Positions 8,176 to 18,674 of a stretch of DNA of 64,000 nucleotides are shown here, piece by piece (position 1 is the first letter of the stretch; every line of letters starts with the position of its first letter). The notes beneath the pieces are model-generated. The model saw only the letters and a program-made list of their open reading frames with translations. It was not told the DNA's origin and did not search any database. A program made the translations under genes and the position numbers. Location of the stretch: contig CAMVDU010000004.1 in NCBI GenBank assembly GCA_947166345.1, forward strand, positions 39,722 to 103,721, written 5' to 3'. This DNA is from an uncultured Prevotellaceae bacterium. Lineage in GTDB: Bacteria > Bacteroidota > Bacteroidia > Bacteroidales > Bacteroidaceae.

Positions 8176-8219
8176 CAAAATAATTCATAATTCATAATTC
8201 ATAATTCATAAATATTTTG

Positions 8220-8227
8220 TACTTTTG
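8220..8227 (+). promoter_or_regulatory. -7 box TACTTTTG of the membrane protein-mltG-addAB run
   Basis: Plus-strand TAnnTTTG, 24 bp before the chosen ATG at 8252. The longer frame starting at 8225 would begin inside this box, which argues for the downstream start. Confidence 0.7.
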
Positions 8228-8251
8228 CACATCATTAAAAGAAACAAGTGT

Positions 8252-8917
8252 ATGGAAACGATTAAACAGAAACTGTCCTATAACCGCAAACGCGGCATTC
8301 CTGCGGCTATCATCGACGGCTACCATCTATATCTCCACCATTTTGCAGCATTGTTGCTACGCACATGGCCTCTGCTGCTGTGCTACTCGCTGCTGACGGG
8401 CTTTATCGGCTATTATGCCCTGATAAAGCTTTCACCCACAATCCAGACGGCCCACCAACTGCCTGCCATCAAGGAGCTTTGGCCATTCATTGCTGCCTAC
8501 TGCGGATATTTCATAATTGTGCTCCTAATGATGGCTACGGTGGTGAAAGCCATGCAGGAACACCGTGCGACCAACACCATCACCAGTGGTCAATGGTATG
8601 GCTCGATAGGCATCGTGCAGGTTCCCCTGGTATTCAAGGTCATCTGGCGTTGCTTGCGCCGTTTCTGGCGTTATATAGCCATCGTCCTCGTAGTAATGAT
8701 TATCACAGCATTACTAACGGTGGTCTTCGAGAGTTCGGGCATCTATCTGGGAATAGCCTTCAATCTGGCCAACGAGAGTGCCGCCAACGGCAATGAGGCG
8801 GTTATGCCCGAGAATATTGGACTCATCACCTTTGCAACCTTCACGGTATGCGGTTTCTTCCAGGCGCTTATTCACACCAGTGCCCTCTTCCCGTTCTATT
8901 ATGCATATAAGAGGTAA
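8252..8917 (+). CDS. Integral membrane protein of unknown family
   Basis: A 221-residue protein starting METIKQKLSYNRKRGIP. Four hydrophobic segments are visible, at about residues 34-56, 80-101, 138-160 and 188-212. Between the second and third is a soluble stretch with a basic face (KVIWRCLRRFWRY). No catalytic motif is recognised. It is followed after only 6 bp by mltG, so co-transcription is likely; this suggests an envelope role but does not prove one. Confidence 0.7.
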   Translation: METIKQKLSYNRKRGIPAAIIDGYHLYLHHFAALLLRTWPLLLCYSLLTGFIGYYALIKLSPTIQTAHQLPAIKELWPFIAAYCGYFIIVLLMMATVVKAMQEHRATNTITSGQWYGSIGIVQVPLVFKVIWRCLRRFWRYIAIVLVVMIITALLTVVFESSGIYLGIAFNLANESAANGNEAVMPENIGLITFATFTVCGFFQALIHTSALFPFYYAYKR

Positions 8918-8923
8918 GTCTTT

Positions 8924-9979
8924 ATGAAAACAAAGCATAAGATTGCATGGGTTGTAGCTGCCTTTGCGTTGGCTATGGTGGCAACAGGAGGGTATTTCTA
9001 CTACTGTTATACCAACAAGACTGGTCCTTTCAAACAATATGCCCTCTTTTCTGACAAGCAGAAAGATGGCTATGTTTTCATCGATACTGACGACAACCTG
9101 GATTCTGTATGTCTGAAACTGAAACCCATAGCTTCAGAAAAGGGCATCAAGGTGTTCAGGGAACTGGCTGCCGACAAAGAACGCCCGCTTCAGATACGTA
9201 CTGGACGATACCACATCACACCCGACAAACGAATCATCGACGTCTATCGCCTATTGAACGGACACCAGCAGGAGCCTTTGATGCTCACTATACCCGAGAC
9301 ACGCACCATGCCTCGCATGGCGGCCCTCATATCGCGGAAACTGATGCTCGACAGCGCCACCATCGCACAGGCTCTCTGCGACTCGGCCTATTGTCAGAAA
9401 ATGGGATATACCACTCAGACCATTCATGCCTTGTTTGTACCAAACACTTACGAAGTGTATTGGGACATGACGCTCGACGACCTGATGAAACGCATGCAGA
9501 AAGAGCATGCAGCATTCTGGAATGCCGAACGAAAGCGGAAAGCAGAAGTCTTAGGGCTGACACCCATTGAGGTGGCTACCATTGCCAGCATCGTCGATGA
9601 AGAGACAGCCAACGTTGCAGAGAAACCCACCGTGGCAGGTCTTTACCTGAACCGTTTACATCTCGGTATGCTGCTACAGGCCGACCCCACGGTGAAGTAC
9701 GCCTTACAGGACTTCTCCTTGCGACGTATCCTGAAGAAACACTTGGAGGTTGACAGTCCCTACAACACCTACAAATACATCGGACTGCCTCCTGGTCCCA
9801 TCAAGGTGCCGTCAATCAAGGGTCTCGACGCTGTACTGAATGCTGTTCAACATGACTATATATACATGTGTGCCAAAGAAGATTTCTCAGGCACCCATAA
9901 CTTCGCAGCCACACTCAAAGAGCACCTACAGAACGCCAGCCGATACCAACAGGCACTCAATGCAAGGGGCATCAAATAA
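8924..9979 (+). CDS. mltG: Endolytic murein transglycosylase MltG
   Basis: A 351-residue inner-membrane enzyme that cleaves nascent glycan strands. One N-terminal membrane helix (about residues 7-28) is followed by a LysM-like region (RTGRYHITPDKRIIDVYRLLNG) and the YceG/MltG catalytic domain. The catalytic motif appears as ASIVDEETAN (about residues 221-229), with Glu in the DEET stretch. Conserved ALFVPNTYEVYW, QADPTVKYAL and SPYNTYKYIGLPPGPI are also present. Length is normal. It lies between a membrane protein gene and addA; the link with addAB is positional only. Confidence 0.96.
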   Translation: MKTKHKIAWVVAAFALAMVATGGYFYYCYTNKTGPFKQYALFSDKQKDGYVFIDTDDNLDSVCLKLKPIASEKGIKVFRELAADKERPLQIRTGRYHITPDKRIIDVYRLLNGHQQEPLMLTIPETRTMPRMAALISRKLMLDSATIAQALCDSAYCQKMGYTTQTIHALFVPNTYEVYWDMTLDDLMKRMQKEHAAFWNAERKRKAEVLGLTPIEVATIASIVDEETANVAEKPTVAGLYLNRLHLGMLLQADPTVKYALQDFSLRRILKKHLEVDSPYNTYKYIGLPPGPIKVPSIKGLDAVLNAVQHDYIYMCAKEDFSGTHNFAATLKEHLQNASRYQQALNARGIK

Positions 9980-9998
9980 CCTTTTTTGACGACCAGAA

Positions 9999-12900
9999 AT
10001 GACAAAACCGCTCACAGTCTATAAGGCCAGCGCAGGCAGTGGAAAGACATTTAGATTATCTGTAGAATACATTAAGCTACTAATAGAAAATCCACTGATT
10101 TACAAACAGATACTCGCCGTAACATTTACAAACAAAGCGACGGAGGAGATGAAAACTCGCATCCTCAGTCAGCTGTATGGTATCTCACGAGGGCTGGACG
10201 ACTCCGAAGCCTACGCCACACGGGTATCCAAGGAACTGGGAATAGACAGGGAACAGGTAAAAAAACAGGCTGGTCGTGCGTTGCACCTACTACTCCACAA
10301 CTACAGTTATTTCCGTGTGGAGACCATCGACTCGTTCTTTCAGAGCGTACTGCGTAACCTGGCACGTGAACTCGACCTGACAGCCAACCTCCGCATCAGC
10401 CTCAACGACAAACAGGTGGAGGAGTTGGCGGTAGATCAGCTGATAGACAACCTGACTTCCACCGACCAGATGTTGCAATGGTTGCTGAGATACATCATGG
10501 ACAACATCAGCGAAGACCACTCGTGGAACGTCATCGGACAGATCAAGAAGTTTGGACGCACCATCTTCCGCGACTACTACAAGCAAGAGAGCGGTCAGTT
10601 GCACATAGCCGAACAGGAAAAGGATTTCTTTGAGAGATATACAAAGACCCTGCGCGAACATCAGACTCAGGCTAAGGCACAGATGCAGAAATACGGCGAG
10701 CAGTTCTTTGAAGCGCTCCATGCTGCAGGGGTGGACGAAGAGGCGCTACCTTACGGGAAGGGTGGTATTGCTGGCTTCTTCCAAAAGCTGAAAGAAGGAA
10801 AATTAGAGCCTGAGACAACAAACACACGGATAAAAGACTGTCAACTAAAGCCCGAGAATTGGTGCAAGAAAGGCCACCAGCAACGTGAACTCATCTGTCA
10901 TCTGGCAGAAACCACACTGATACCTCTATTGAACCAAGCCCTTGAAGACCAGCCCCGTCAGTGGCGCAGGTATATGTCAGCCACCCTGACCCTACGCCAT
11001 TTGAGCGAACTGCGTTTGCTGAGCAGTATCGAAGACAAGGTGCACGAACTTAACGAGTCGGCCAACCGTTTCCTGCTGAGTAATACTCAACAGCTGCTCC
11101 ACGATTTGATTGACGACAGCGACTCACCTTTTATCTTTGAGAAGATTGGCACCCAACTGGAACATATCATGATTGACGAGTTTCAGGACACCTCGACCCT
11201 TCAGTGGAAGAACTTCAAGGTGCTGCTCGAAGAGACCATGAGTCATCAGGGGTCATCAAGCCTCGTAGTAGGCGACGTCAAACAGAGCATCTACCGCTGG
11301 CGTAGTGGAGACTGGCAATTGCTAGCCAACATCGACAAAGCGTTCAATCATGTCAACCCCGACATCCAGTCGCTTGACACCAACTTTCGCTCTGACCGTC
11401 GGATAGTCAGTTTCAACAACGCTTTCTTTATAGAGGCTGCCCGTCAAGAAGGGGTAACCGCTTACGGTGAAGATAAAGACATTGCCCAAAAGGTTCAAGA
11501 ACGAAAAGGCAACGAGGGAATGGTCAGAATAGCCCTACTGCCACAAAAAGACTACCAGGAAGAGACACTCAAACTTCTGACCGAACAGATAGACGCACTG
11601 CTAAATGATGGGGTGGCACCTTCAGACATTGCCATTCTCCTGCGTACCAACAAGCACATACCTCTCATAGCCAACCACCTCATGGCTCTGCGGCCAGAGA
11701 TTCCTGTAGTCAGCGACGAGGCTTTCAGGTTGGATGCATCGCCTGCCGTTATCATCATTATCCAGGCGCTGCGTTTCCTGTCATGTCCAGAGGATGTCAT
11801 CGCCGAAGCTTTCTTGAAGAAAGCCTATTCAGGACGACTGGATGGTCAGCTGCCCGATGACTTTGACAGCAATCTGCTACAGATGCCACTCTACGACCTG
11901 ACAGAGCGGCTCTACGGCATGTTCCACCTCTATGAGATGAAGGGACAGAGCGCTTATCTATGTGCTTTCTACGATTACATTGCCAGCTATGTCAACGACA
12001 ACACCACCGATGTCGATGCTTTCCTCAAGGAATGGGATGAGACGCTCTGTGAGAAGACCATCCAAAGTCCCGACGTGAACGGTATCCGACTCATCTCTAT
12101 CCACAAATCGAAAGGACTGGAGTTCCCTGTGGTGCTGGTACCATTCTGCGACTGGCGTCTGGAAATGAGCGATATCCTATGGTGCCGTCCCCAAGAGGAG
12201 CCTTACAACCAACTGCCCATCGCTGCCATCGATTACAGTCAGAAGAACATGAAGGGCACCATCTACGAAAACGACTACGAAAAGGAGCATGCACAGATGA
12301 CGGTAGACAATCTGAACTTGCTCTATGTAGCCTTTACACGTGCAGCCAACAGACTTTATGTATATGGTCGTCGTAAGGACAAGACACGCCGTTCGGCCCT
12401 CATCGAACAGGTATTGCCCGTCATTACGCCGCAACTGGAGGGAGCCGTTATCAGCGGCGAGACGGACGACGAAGCTCCCTTGCTATTCAGCTACGGGGAA
12501 TCCGGACAGTCCGGAAGCTCCGGAAATTCCGGATTATCCGGAACATCCGGATCATCCAATCACTCCAAGACATCCGACAATCCATTCCTACAAACCCCTA
12601 CCCCGCTCGACATCAATATAGGGGTCTTCACCCAGAAAGTGGCTTTCCGTCAAAGTAATAGAAGTATCGCCTTTGCTCAGGCAGATGACGAACAGCAGTC
12701 GCAGCAGAATGCCTACATACAACTGGGCAGCGTGCTTCATGAAGTATTCTCTACCATTCGAACAACTGCCGACATTGACGAGGCACTACGACGGATGGAG
12801 CTCGAAGGTATCATCTACAACAACGATGTCACACCGGCCCATATCAAGGACATGATTCGCAAGCGACTGGCTGACCCACGAGTAGCCGACTGGTTCAGTC

Positions 12901-13157
12901 CCAGGTGGACGCTCTTCAACGAGTGTACCATTCTCAACCGTGACCCTGTGACTGACAAGGTCTATGAACGCCGTCCTGACCGTGTACTGGTCAACGACAA
13001 CGAGACCATTGTCATCGATTTCAAGTTCGGCAAGGAAAATGAAGAGTATCTGGATCAGGTACGCCTGTACATGACCCTGCTCAGGGAAATGGGGCATCAC
13101 AATGTCAAAGGCTTTCTTTGGTTTGTCTATTCCAACAAAATCGTTGAAGTAAAATGA
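9999..13157 (+). CDS. addA: AddA-like UvrD-family helicase-nuclease
   Basis: A 1052-residue enzyme for double-strand-break end processing. It begins MTKPLTVYKASAGSGKT with the Walker A motif, followed by Q/Ia features (AVTFTNKATEEMK), Walker B IDEFQDTS, motif III VVGDVKQSIYRWRSG, and ISIHKSKGLEFPVVLVPF (motif V). The C-terminal RecB-type nuclease is intact: LGSVLHEVF, RPDRVLV, IDFKFGK and the QxxxY motif LDQVRLY. An unusual linker at about residues 835-860 is built from a 9-bp tandem repeat (Gly/Ser-rich). The last 4 bp overlap addB. This is the Bacteroidota form of AddA; the symbol is by domain similarity. Confidence 0.9.
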   Translation: MTKPLTVYKASAGSGKTFRLSVEYIKLLIENPLIYKQILAVTFTNKATEEMKTRILSQLYGISRGLDDSEAYATRVSKELGIDREQVKKQAGRALHLLLHNYSYFRVETIDSFFQSVLRNLARELDLTANLRISLNDKQVEELAVDQLIDNLTSTDQMLQWLLRYIMDNISEDHSWNVIGQIKKFGRTIFRDYYKQESGQLHIAEQEKDFFERYTKTLREHQTQAKAQMQKYGEQFFEALHAAGVDEEALPYGKGGIAGFFQKLKEGKLEPETTNTRIKDCQLKPENWCKKGHQQRELICHLAETTLIPLLNQALEDQPRQWRRYMSATLTLRHLSELRLLSSIEDKVHELNESANRFLLSNTQQLLHDLIDDSDSPFIFEKIGTQLEHIMIDEFQDTSTLQWKNFKVLLEETMSHQGSSSLVVGDVKQSIYRWRSGDWQLLANIDKAFNHVNPDIQSLDTNFRSDRRIVSFNNAFFIEAARQEGVTAYGEDKDIAQKVQERKGNEGMVRIALLPQKDYQEETLKLLTEQIDALLNDGVAPSDIAILLRTNKHIPLIANHLMALRPEIPVVSDEAFRLDASPAVIIIIQALRFLSCPEDVIAEAFLKKAYSGRLDGQLPDDFDSNLLQMPLYDLTERLYGMFHLYEMKGQSAYLCAFYDYIASYVNDNTTDVDAFLKEWDETLCEKTIQSPDVNGIRLISIHKSKGLEFPVVLVPFCDWRLEMSDILWCRPQEEPYNQLPIAAIDYSQKNMKGTIYENDYEKEHAQMTVDNLNLLYVAFTRAANRLYVYGRRKDKTRRSALIEQVLPVITPQLEGAVISGETDDEAPLLFSYGESGQSGSSGNSGLSGTSGSSNHSKTSDNPFLQTPTPLDINIGVFTQKVAFRQSNRSIAFAQADDEQQSQQNAYIQLGSVLHEVFSTIRTTADIDEALRRMELEGIIYNNDVTPAHIKDMIRKRLADPRVADWFSPRWTLFNECTILNRDPVTDKVYERRPDRVLVNDNETIVIDFKFGKENEEYLDQVRLYMTLLREMGHHNVKGFLWFVYSNKIVEVK
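12501..12551 (+). repeat. In-frame 9-bp minisatellite in addA (TCCGGA every 9 bp)
   Basis: TCCGGA occurs at 12501, 12510, 12519, 12528, 12537 and 12546, exactly 9 bp apart, and degenerates further downstream. It encodes a Ser-Gly-x linker between the helicase and nuclease parts. Copy number can change without a frameshift. Confidence 0.9.
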
Positions 13158-15967
13158 AATCATTCCTCGAACACGTTGCAGAAGACATTGTCAGGAAATA
13201 CGGCACCAACCTTTCAAGGATTGCTGTTGTATTCCCCAACAAGCGTGCATCGCTCTTCCTCAATGACCATTTGGCCCGTCAGGTGGACCAACCGATATGG
13301 AGTCCTTCCTATACCACTATCAGCGATCTCTTCCGTCAACAGTCACAACGAACGGTGGCAGACCCCATCAAACTGGTGTGTGACCTGCATAAGAGCTATA
13401 TCCAACAAACGGGCACCAACAGCACTTTGGACATGTTCTACGGCTGGGGGCAGCTGCTTCTGTCCGACTTCGACGACATTGACAAGAATATGGCCGATGC
13501 CGACAAGGTTTTCGCCAACCTACGCGACATACATGAACTTGACGACGTTAGTTATCTTACGGAAGAGCAAAAACAGGTCATACGACAATTCTTCAGCAAT
13601 TTCTCTGAGGAGCACAACAGCCTGCTGAAAGAGCGTTTTATGAGTCTTTGGTCCCACATGGGCGACATCTATCATGATTTCAATAGCCGTTTGGCTGAGC
13701 AACAATTGGCCTACGAGGGAGCGCTCTATCGTGAAGTGATAGACAAGGTGTACCAAGAGCCTGACAGAAGTGAAGGGATATTCCACTATGACATGTATCT
13801 CTTCGTGGGATTCAACATGGTGCAACGCGTAGAGCAAAGGCTCTTCACCTTTCTAAAACAACAGGGCAAGGCTCGCTTCTATTGGGACTTTGACCGCTAC
13901 TATATGACTGACAACGAGGCAGGACACTATATAGGTCAATATCTGGAAGACTTTCCCAACGAGCTTAACATCGACAACGACGATATCTTCAACTGCTTCT
14001 CCAAGAAAAGGAATGTCAACTTAGTAGCCGCACCAACAGAGAATATCCAGGCACGTTATTTGGACAAGTGGCTGAACGACAACAACCGCATCAGCGACGG
14101 ACGGCAGACAGCTATCGTTCTCTGCAACGAAGGACTGCTGCAAACAGTTGTTCATTGTCTGCCTGACGAAGTGGAAAAGGTAAATATCACTACAGGTTAC
14201 CCGTTGGCACAGACTCCGATTGCTGCCCTTATCAACCAACTCATTGAGTTACGGACCAATGGCTATGACACCAAACGGAACAGATTCCGTCAACGACAGA
14301 AGAATGCCTTGCTGCGCCATCCCTATATCAAGCAGTTGGATGACGACATCAACGCTCTCATCTTCACACCCATCAGCACAGAACGTCCAACCCAGAACGC
14401 GCAGCTCCTGCAATGGCTATGTAGCATCATTCAGACGGTGGCAAAGAAGACATCAACAAATGACCCATTGTTCCAAGAGTCCGTATTTCGGGCTTACACC
14501 CTCATCAACCGACTGGCAGGACTCGTTGACAGTGGTGACCTGCAGGTGGACATCATCACCCTGCAACGACTCGTTGGCCAACTGATTCAGACAACATCGA
14601 TACCCTATCATGGCGAACCCGCAGAAGGATTGCAGGTGATGGGAGTCCTGGAGACCCGTAATCTTGATTTTCGTCATGTTTTGCTCCTGTCATGTTCAGA
14701 AGGCAATATGCCAAAAGGTATCAGCGACACCTCGTTCATACCCTACAATATCCGAAAAGCCTATGGACTGACGACCATCGACAATAAAGTAGCCATATAC
14801 AGCTACTATTTCCACAGGCTATTGCAACGTGCTGAAGACATCACCATTGCCTACAACAATGCCACCATCGACAACCAACGAGGTGAGATGAGTCGTTTTC
14901 TGCTACAGCTGATGGTGGAGAGCCCTCATCATTTCACCCATCACACCTTGCAAGCCGGGCAATCGTTCACATCTTTCAGTCCGAAAACTGTTGAGAAGAC
15001 ACCCGACATCATAACAGCGCTCAAAAAGCGTTTCTCAACGACTGAGAATTCAGGGAGTGCTCCCCTGCTCACACCTACGGCCATCAACCGTTACATGCGT
15101 TGTCCGCTGATATTCTACTACAACTATGTCTGCAACCTGCGCGAGCCTAACATCACTAACGATGACGACATCATAGACAACCGCATCTTCGGCAACATCT
15201 TCCACGAGGCATCAAGACTGATTTACACCAAACTAATGCAACGCTCACGAACCATCACAGCGGCAGACTTGGAACAGTTACTAAAGACAAAGGTGGACAT
15301 CGTAAGGGCCGTTGACTATGCCATCCGTACGGAACTCTTTCAGATTCGTGACCCGCAGGCCGACTTCAAGATGGAACTCAACGGCCTGCAACTCATTAAT
15401 CGCGAGGTGATTATCCATTACCTGCAGCAACTGATAGACATAGACCGTCAACTGACGCCCTTTACTATCATCAACCTGGAAGGCGACGTGGTGGCAACCC
15501 TAAAGACAGATTATCTGACAACCACTATCGGTGGACGCATAGACCGCCTGGACATGATTCATGACGTGCAAGGAGAGCACATCCGGGTCATCGACTACAA
15601 GACGGGATCTTTTAATCCACGTCCTCTGAACGACGTTGACGCCATCTTTAGTCAGGACAGCTTGAAGAACCACAGTGACTACTATTTGCAGACGCTCCTC
15701 TATGCTCTCATCGTGAAAAAACAGCATCAAGACAAACCGGTAGCCCCTGCCCTGCTCTTCATCCAACATGCAGGCAAAGACAACTACAACCCCATCCTGA
15801 AGTTTGGCAAGGATGCCATCGATGATGTGGCACCTTATACCGACCGCTTCAGACAACTACTCTTGGAGGTTGTCAACAAGATGTTCGACCCCTCGGAACC
15901 CTTCGTACCCACTACTGATCGCGACCGTTGCAGCAACTGTCCCTATAAGAATTTGTGCAGTCTATAA
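13154..15967 (+). CDS. addB: AddB-like PD-(D/E)XK nuclease subunit with Fe-S cysteines
   Basis: A 937-residue partner of AddA. The N-terminal part is a helicase-like fold without an intact Walker A (IAVVFPNKRASLFLNDHLAR). The C-terminal nuclease has GNIFHEASRLI, GGRIDRLDM, IRVIDYKTGS and the QxxxY motif LQTLLY. Four cysteines that could hold a 4Fe-4S cluster are visible: one in RYMRCPLIFYYNY and three in CSNCPYKNLCSL at the extreme C-terminus, as in AddB. It overlaps addA by 4 bp (ATGA). A new promoter starts 20-40 bp after its stop. Confidence 0.88.
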   Translation: MKSFLEHVAEDIVRKYGTNLSRIAVVFPNKRASLFLNDHLARQVDQPIWSPSYTTISDLFRQQSQRTVADPIKLVCDLHKSYIQQTGTNSTLDMFYGWGQLLLSDFDDIDKNMADADKVFANLRDIHELDDVSYLTEEQKQVIRQFFSNFSEEHNSLLKERFMSLWSHMGDIYHDFNSRLAEQQLAYEGALYREVIDKVYQEPDRSEGIFHYDMYLFVGFNMVQRVEQRLFTFLKQQGKARFYWDFDRYYMTDNEAGHYIGQYLEDFPNELNIDNDDIFNCFSKKRNVNLVAAPTENIQARYLDKWLNDNNRISDGRQTAIVLCNEGLLQTVVHCLPDEVEKVNITTGYPLAQTPIAALINQLIELRTNGYDTKRNRFRQRQKNALLRHPYIKQLDDDINALIFTPISTERPTQNAQLLQWLCSIIQTVAKKTSTNDPLFQESVFRAYTLINRLAGLVDSGDLQVDIITLQRLVGQLIQTTSIPYHGEPAEGLQVMGVLETRNLDFRHVLLLSCSEGNMPKGISDTSFIPYNIRKAYGLTTIDNKVAIYSYYFHRLLQRAEDITIAYNNATIDNQRGEMSRFLLQLMVESPHHFTHHTLQAGQSFTSFSPKTVEKTPDIITALKKRFSTTENSGSAPLLTPTAINRYMRCPLIFYYNYVCNLREPNITNDDDIIDNRIFGNIFHEASRLIYTKLMQRSRTITAADLEQLLKTKVDIVRAVDYAIRTELFQIRDPQADFKMELNGLQLINREVIIHYLQQLIDIDRQLTPFTIINLEGDVVATLKTDYLTTTIGGRIDRLDMIHDVQGEHIRVIDYKTGSFNPRPLNDVDAIFSQDSLKNHSDYYLQTLLYALIVKKQHQDKPVAPALLFIQHAGKDNYNPILKFGKDAIDDVAPYTDRFRQLLLEVVNKMFDPSEPFVPTTDRDRCSNCPYKNLCSL

Positions 15968-15983
15968 AAAAATAGCGTTTTTC

Positions 15984-16014
15984 TTTGCTTTTCGCTCGTT
16001 TTTTTGTACCTTTG
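15984..16014 (+). promoter_or_regulatory. Promoter of the phoH-purC operon (-33 TTTG, -7 TACCTTTG)
   Basis: TTTG at 15984-15987 and TACCTTTG at 16007-16014 are 19 bp apart, the spacing known for Bacteroidota sigma-ABfr promoters. The intervening TTTTCGCTCG belongs to an extended promoter sequence also seen at 53.7, 56.5 and 59.5 kb. Confidence 0.8.
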
Positions 16015-16037
16015 CAGCCAAATTGCAAAATCAGGAT

Positions 16038-16988
16038 ATGACCGAGAAGCATATTGTTTTGGAAGACATTGAGCCTGTAGTACTTTACGGTGTTGGGAAT
16101 TCGCATTTGCAGATGTTGAAAGCCCTCTATCCTAAACTGCGCATCGTGGCTCGTGACAATGTGCTGCGCATCATGGGCGACGAAGAACAGATGGCAGCTT
16201 TTGAGGAATGCATCGAAACAATACGCCAGCATATTCTACGCTTCAATTCAATCAAGGAAGAAGACATCCTGGACATCGTTCACGGACGAGGCACACGTAA
16301 TGTGCCCGAGGGAGTGGTGTGCTATTCTATGTCAGGCAGGGCTATCAAGGCACGCACAGAAAACCAGCAACGACTGATAGATGCCTATCACGACAACGAT
16401 ATGGTGTTTGCCGTAGGACCGGCAGGAACAGGAAAGACATATCTTAGCATTGCTCTTGCCGTTAAAGCACTCAAAGAGAAAAGTGCCAAGAAAATCATCC
16501 TCTCACGACCTGCTGTTGAAGCTGGCGAAAAACTGGGATTCCTACCAGGCGACATGAAGGACAAGATTGACCCTTACCTGCAGCCGCTCTACGATGCCCT
16601 TGAGGACATGTTGCCCCAAGCCAAACTTCAGGACATGATGGAAAAGCATGTCATTCAGATTGCCCCCCTTGCCTTTATGCGAGGAAGGACGCTGAGTGAT
16701 GCCGTTGTCATCCTTGACGAAGCCCAAAACACCACGCCTGCACAGATCAGAATGTTTCTCACCCGTATGGGTTGGAACACCAAGATGATCATTACAGGTG
16801 ATATGACACAGATTGACCTGCCTCACTCCCAGAAGAGCGGACTCATAGAGGCCCTTCACATCCTGCACGATGTTGAAGGTATTGGAGTGGTGAACCTGAC
16901 CCAGAAAGACATCGTGAGACATAAACTGGTAACAAAGATAGTAAACGCATACGAAGAATACGACAATGAACGCATTAACAAGAACTGA
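16038..16988 (+). CDS. phoH: PhoH family ATPase
   Basis: A 316-residue cytoplasmic ATPase. The start [18 protein letters not shown] is 23 bp after the -7 box; the longer frame runs back into addB. The N-terminal part is the small KH-like region of PhoH-like proteins (residues about 30-75). The ATPase domain has Walker [12 protein letters not shown] and Walker [25 protein letters not shown], then [11 protein letters not shown]. Members are linked to RNA metabolism (with YbeY in other bacteria), but the precise activity is unsettled. The 3' end overlaps purC by 23 bp. Confidence 0.95.
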   Translation: MTEKHIVLEDIEPVVLYGVGNSHLQMLKALYPKLRIVARDNVLRIMGDEEQMAAFEECIETIRQHILRFNSIKEEDILDIVHGRGTRNVPEGVVCYSMSGRAIKARTENQQRLIDAYHDNDMVFAVGPAGTGKTYLSIALAVKALKEKSAKKIILSRPAVEAGEKLGFLPGDMKDKIDPYLQPLYDALEDMLPQAKLQDMMEKHVIQIAPLAFMRGRTLSDAVVILDEAQNTTPAQIRMFLTRMGWNTKMIITGDMTQIDLPHSQKSGLIEALHILHDVEGIGVVNLTQKDIVRHKLVTKIVNAYEEYDNERINKN

Positions 16989-17913
16989 TTTCAACTTCGA
17001 AGGACAGAAGAGCGTGTACCACGGAAAGGTACGCGATGTGTACAACATTAATGACGATCTGATGGTAATGGTAGCCACCGATCGCATATCAGCATTTGAC
17101 GTGGTGCTGCCAAAGGGCATACCATTCAAAGGACAGGTTCTTAACCAGATAGCCGCACAGTTTCTTGATGCTACAACAGACATCTGCCCCAACTGGAAGC
17201 TTGCCACTCCCGATCCGATGGTGACCATAGGACTGAAGTGCGAGGGTTTCCGTGTCGAAATGATTATCCGTAGCATACTGACTGGTTCAGCATGGCGCGA
17301 ATACAAGAATGGTTGCCGTGAGCTGTGTGGTGTTAAGCTGCCCGACGGCATGAAAGAGAACGAGCGTTTCCCTGAACCCATCATCACACCTACGACAAAG
17401 GCAGACGAGGGGCACGACATGAATATCTCAAAAGAAGAAATCATTGCCCAGGGCATCGTTTCGGCAGAAGACTATGCCATCATGGAGGACTATACCCGCA
17501 AGATCTTTGCTCGCGGTCAGGAGATGGCTGCCAAGCGAGGACTAATTCTTGTTGATACGAAGTATGAGTTTGGTAAGCGCGACGGCAAAGTGTACCTCAT
17601 CGATGAGATTCACACCCCCGACTCAAGCCGTTATTTCTATGCCGACGGTTACGAAGAGAAACTGGCAAAGGGCGAGCCCCAGCGTCAGCTGTCAAAGGAG
17701 TTTGTTCGTCAGTGGCTCATCGAGCACAACTTCATGAACGAGCCAGGACAAACGATGCCAGAGATAACCGATGCCTATGCAGAGAGCGTCTCTGAGCGCT
17801 ACATTGAGCTTTATGAGCACATCACAGGTCAGACCTTCGACCGTGCTTCAGAAACTGGTGACATTGCTGCCCGCATCGAGAAGAACGTCAGCGAGTGGCT
17901 GAAAAACAGATAG
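16966..17913 (+). CDS. purC: SAICAR synthetase
   Basis: A 315-residue phosphoribosylaminoimidazole-succinocarboxamide synthase: CAIR plus aspartate plus ATP to SAICAR in purine synthesis. Conserved segments: [28 protein letters not shown] (ATP-binding), [37 protein letters not shown] and [29 protein letters not shown]. Length fits the longer, eukaryote-like PurC used by Bacteroidota. It starts inside the 3' end of phoH. The purine gene purM lies three genes downstream. Confidence 0.97.
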   Translation: MNALTRTDFNFEGQKSVYHGKVRDVYNINDDLMVMVATDRISAFDVVLPKGIPFKGQVLNQIAAQFLDATTDICPNWKLATPDPMVTIGLKCEGFRVEMIIRSILTGSAWREYKNGCRELCGVKLPDGMKENERFPEPIITPTTKADEGHDMNISKEEIIAQGIVSAEDYAIMEDYTRKIFARGQEMAAKRGLILVDTKYEFGKRDGKVYLIDEIHTPDSSRYFYADGYEEKLAKGEPQRQLSKEFVRQWLIEHNFMNEPGQTMPEITDAYAESVSERYIELYEHITGQTFDRASETGDIAARIEKNVSEWLKNR

Positions 17914-17926
17914 TCCCCTACATCCT

Positions 17927-18661
17927 ATGAGCTACCAGCAAGAGAAAATCAACCCCTACCACAAAGGCGAGAAAGCCAAGCAGGTGGAAGAGATGTTCAA
18001 CAACATCGCTCCCACCTACGACAAGCTGAACCACCGTCTATCGTGGAATATTGACAGAGGGTGGCGTAAGAAAGCCATAAAGCAATTAGCCCCCTTTGCT
18101 CCCCAGACAATGCTCGATATTGCAACGGGGACGGGTGATTTTGCCATTCTTGCTGCACAGATGCTGCAACCCAAGAAGCTTATCGGTGCCGACATCAGCG
18201 AAGGTATGATGGCAGTAGGCAGAAAGAAAGTGGAACAATTGGGACTTCAAGACATTATCTCCTTTGACAAAGAAGACTGTCTGCAGCTCTCCTATCCCGA
18301 CGAATCATTTGATGCCGTTACTGCTGCTTTCGGCATCCGTAACTTTGCTGATCTGGACAAAGGACTGAAAGAGATGTGCCGCGTGCTTTGCAAAGGCGGA
18401 CACCTGAGTATTGTAGAACTGACAACACCTGTCAGTTTTCCCATGAAACAGCTCTTTCACGTCTATTCTCACACCGTGCTTCCCCTCTATGGACGTCTCA
18501 TCTCTAAAGACAAAAGCGCCTATCGCTACCTCATCAAGACCATTGAGGCCTTTCCACAGGGCGAACGCATGACTGATATTCTAAAAGAAGCAGGATTTGA
18601 GGAGGCCAGTTTCAAACGTCTCACCTGCGGCATCTGCACGATGTATTTTGCAACAAAATAA
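17927..18661 (+). CDS. menG: Demethylmenaquinone methyltransferase
   Basis: A 244-residue SAM-dependent methyltransferase (UbiE/MenG family), the last step of menaquinone synthesis. SAM-binding motif [16 protein letters not shown] (about residues 64-79); family motifs [23 protein letters not shown] and [17 protein letters not shown]. Bacteroidota respire with menaquinone, so menG is the better symbol than ubiE. It lies 13 bp after purC in the housekeeping run. Confidence 0.95.
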   Translation: MSYQQEKINPYHKGEKAKQVEEMFNNIAPTYDKLNHRLSWNIDRGWRKKAIKQLAPFAPQTMLDIATGTGDFAILAAQMLQPKKLIGADISEGMMAVGRKKVEQLGLQDIISFDKEDCLQLSYPDESFDAVTAAFGIRNFADLDKGLKEMCRVLCKGGHLSIVELTTPVSFPMKQLFHVYSHTVLPLYGRLISKDKSAYRYLIKTIEAFPQGERMTDILKEAGFEEASFKRLTCGICTMYFATK

Positions 18662-18674
18662 AAAAGATTGTATT

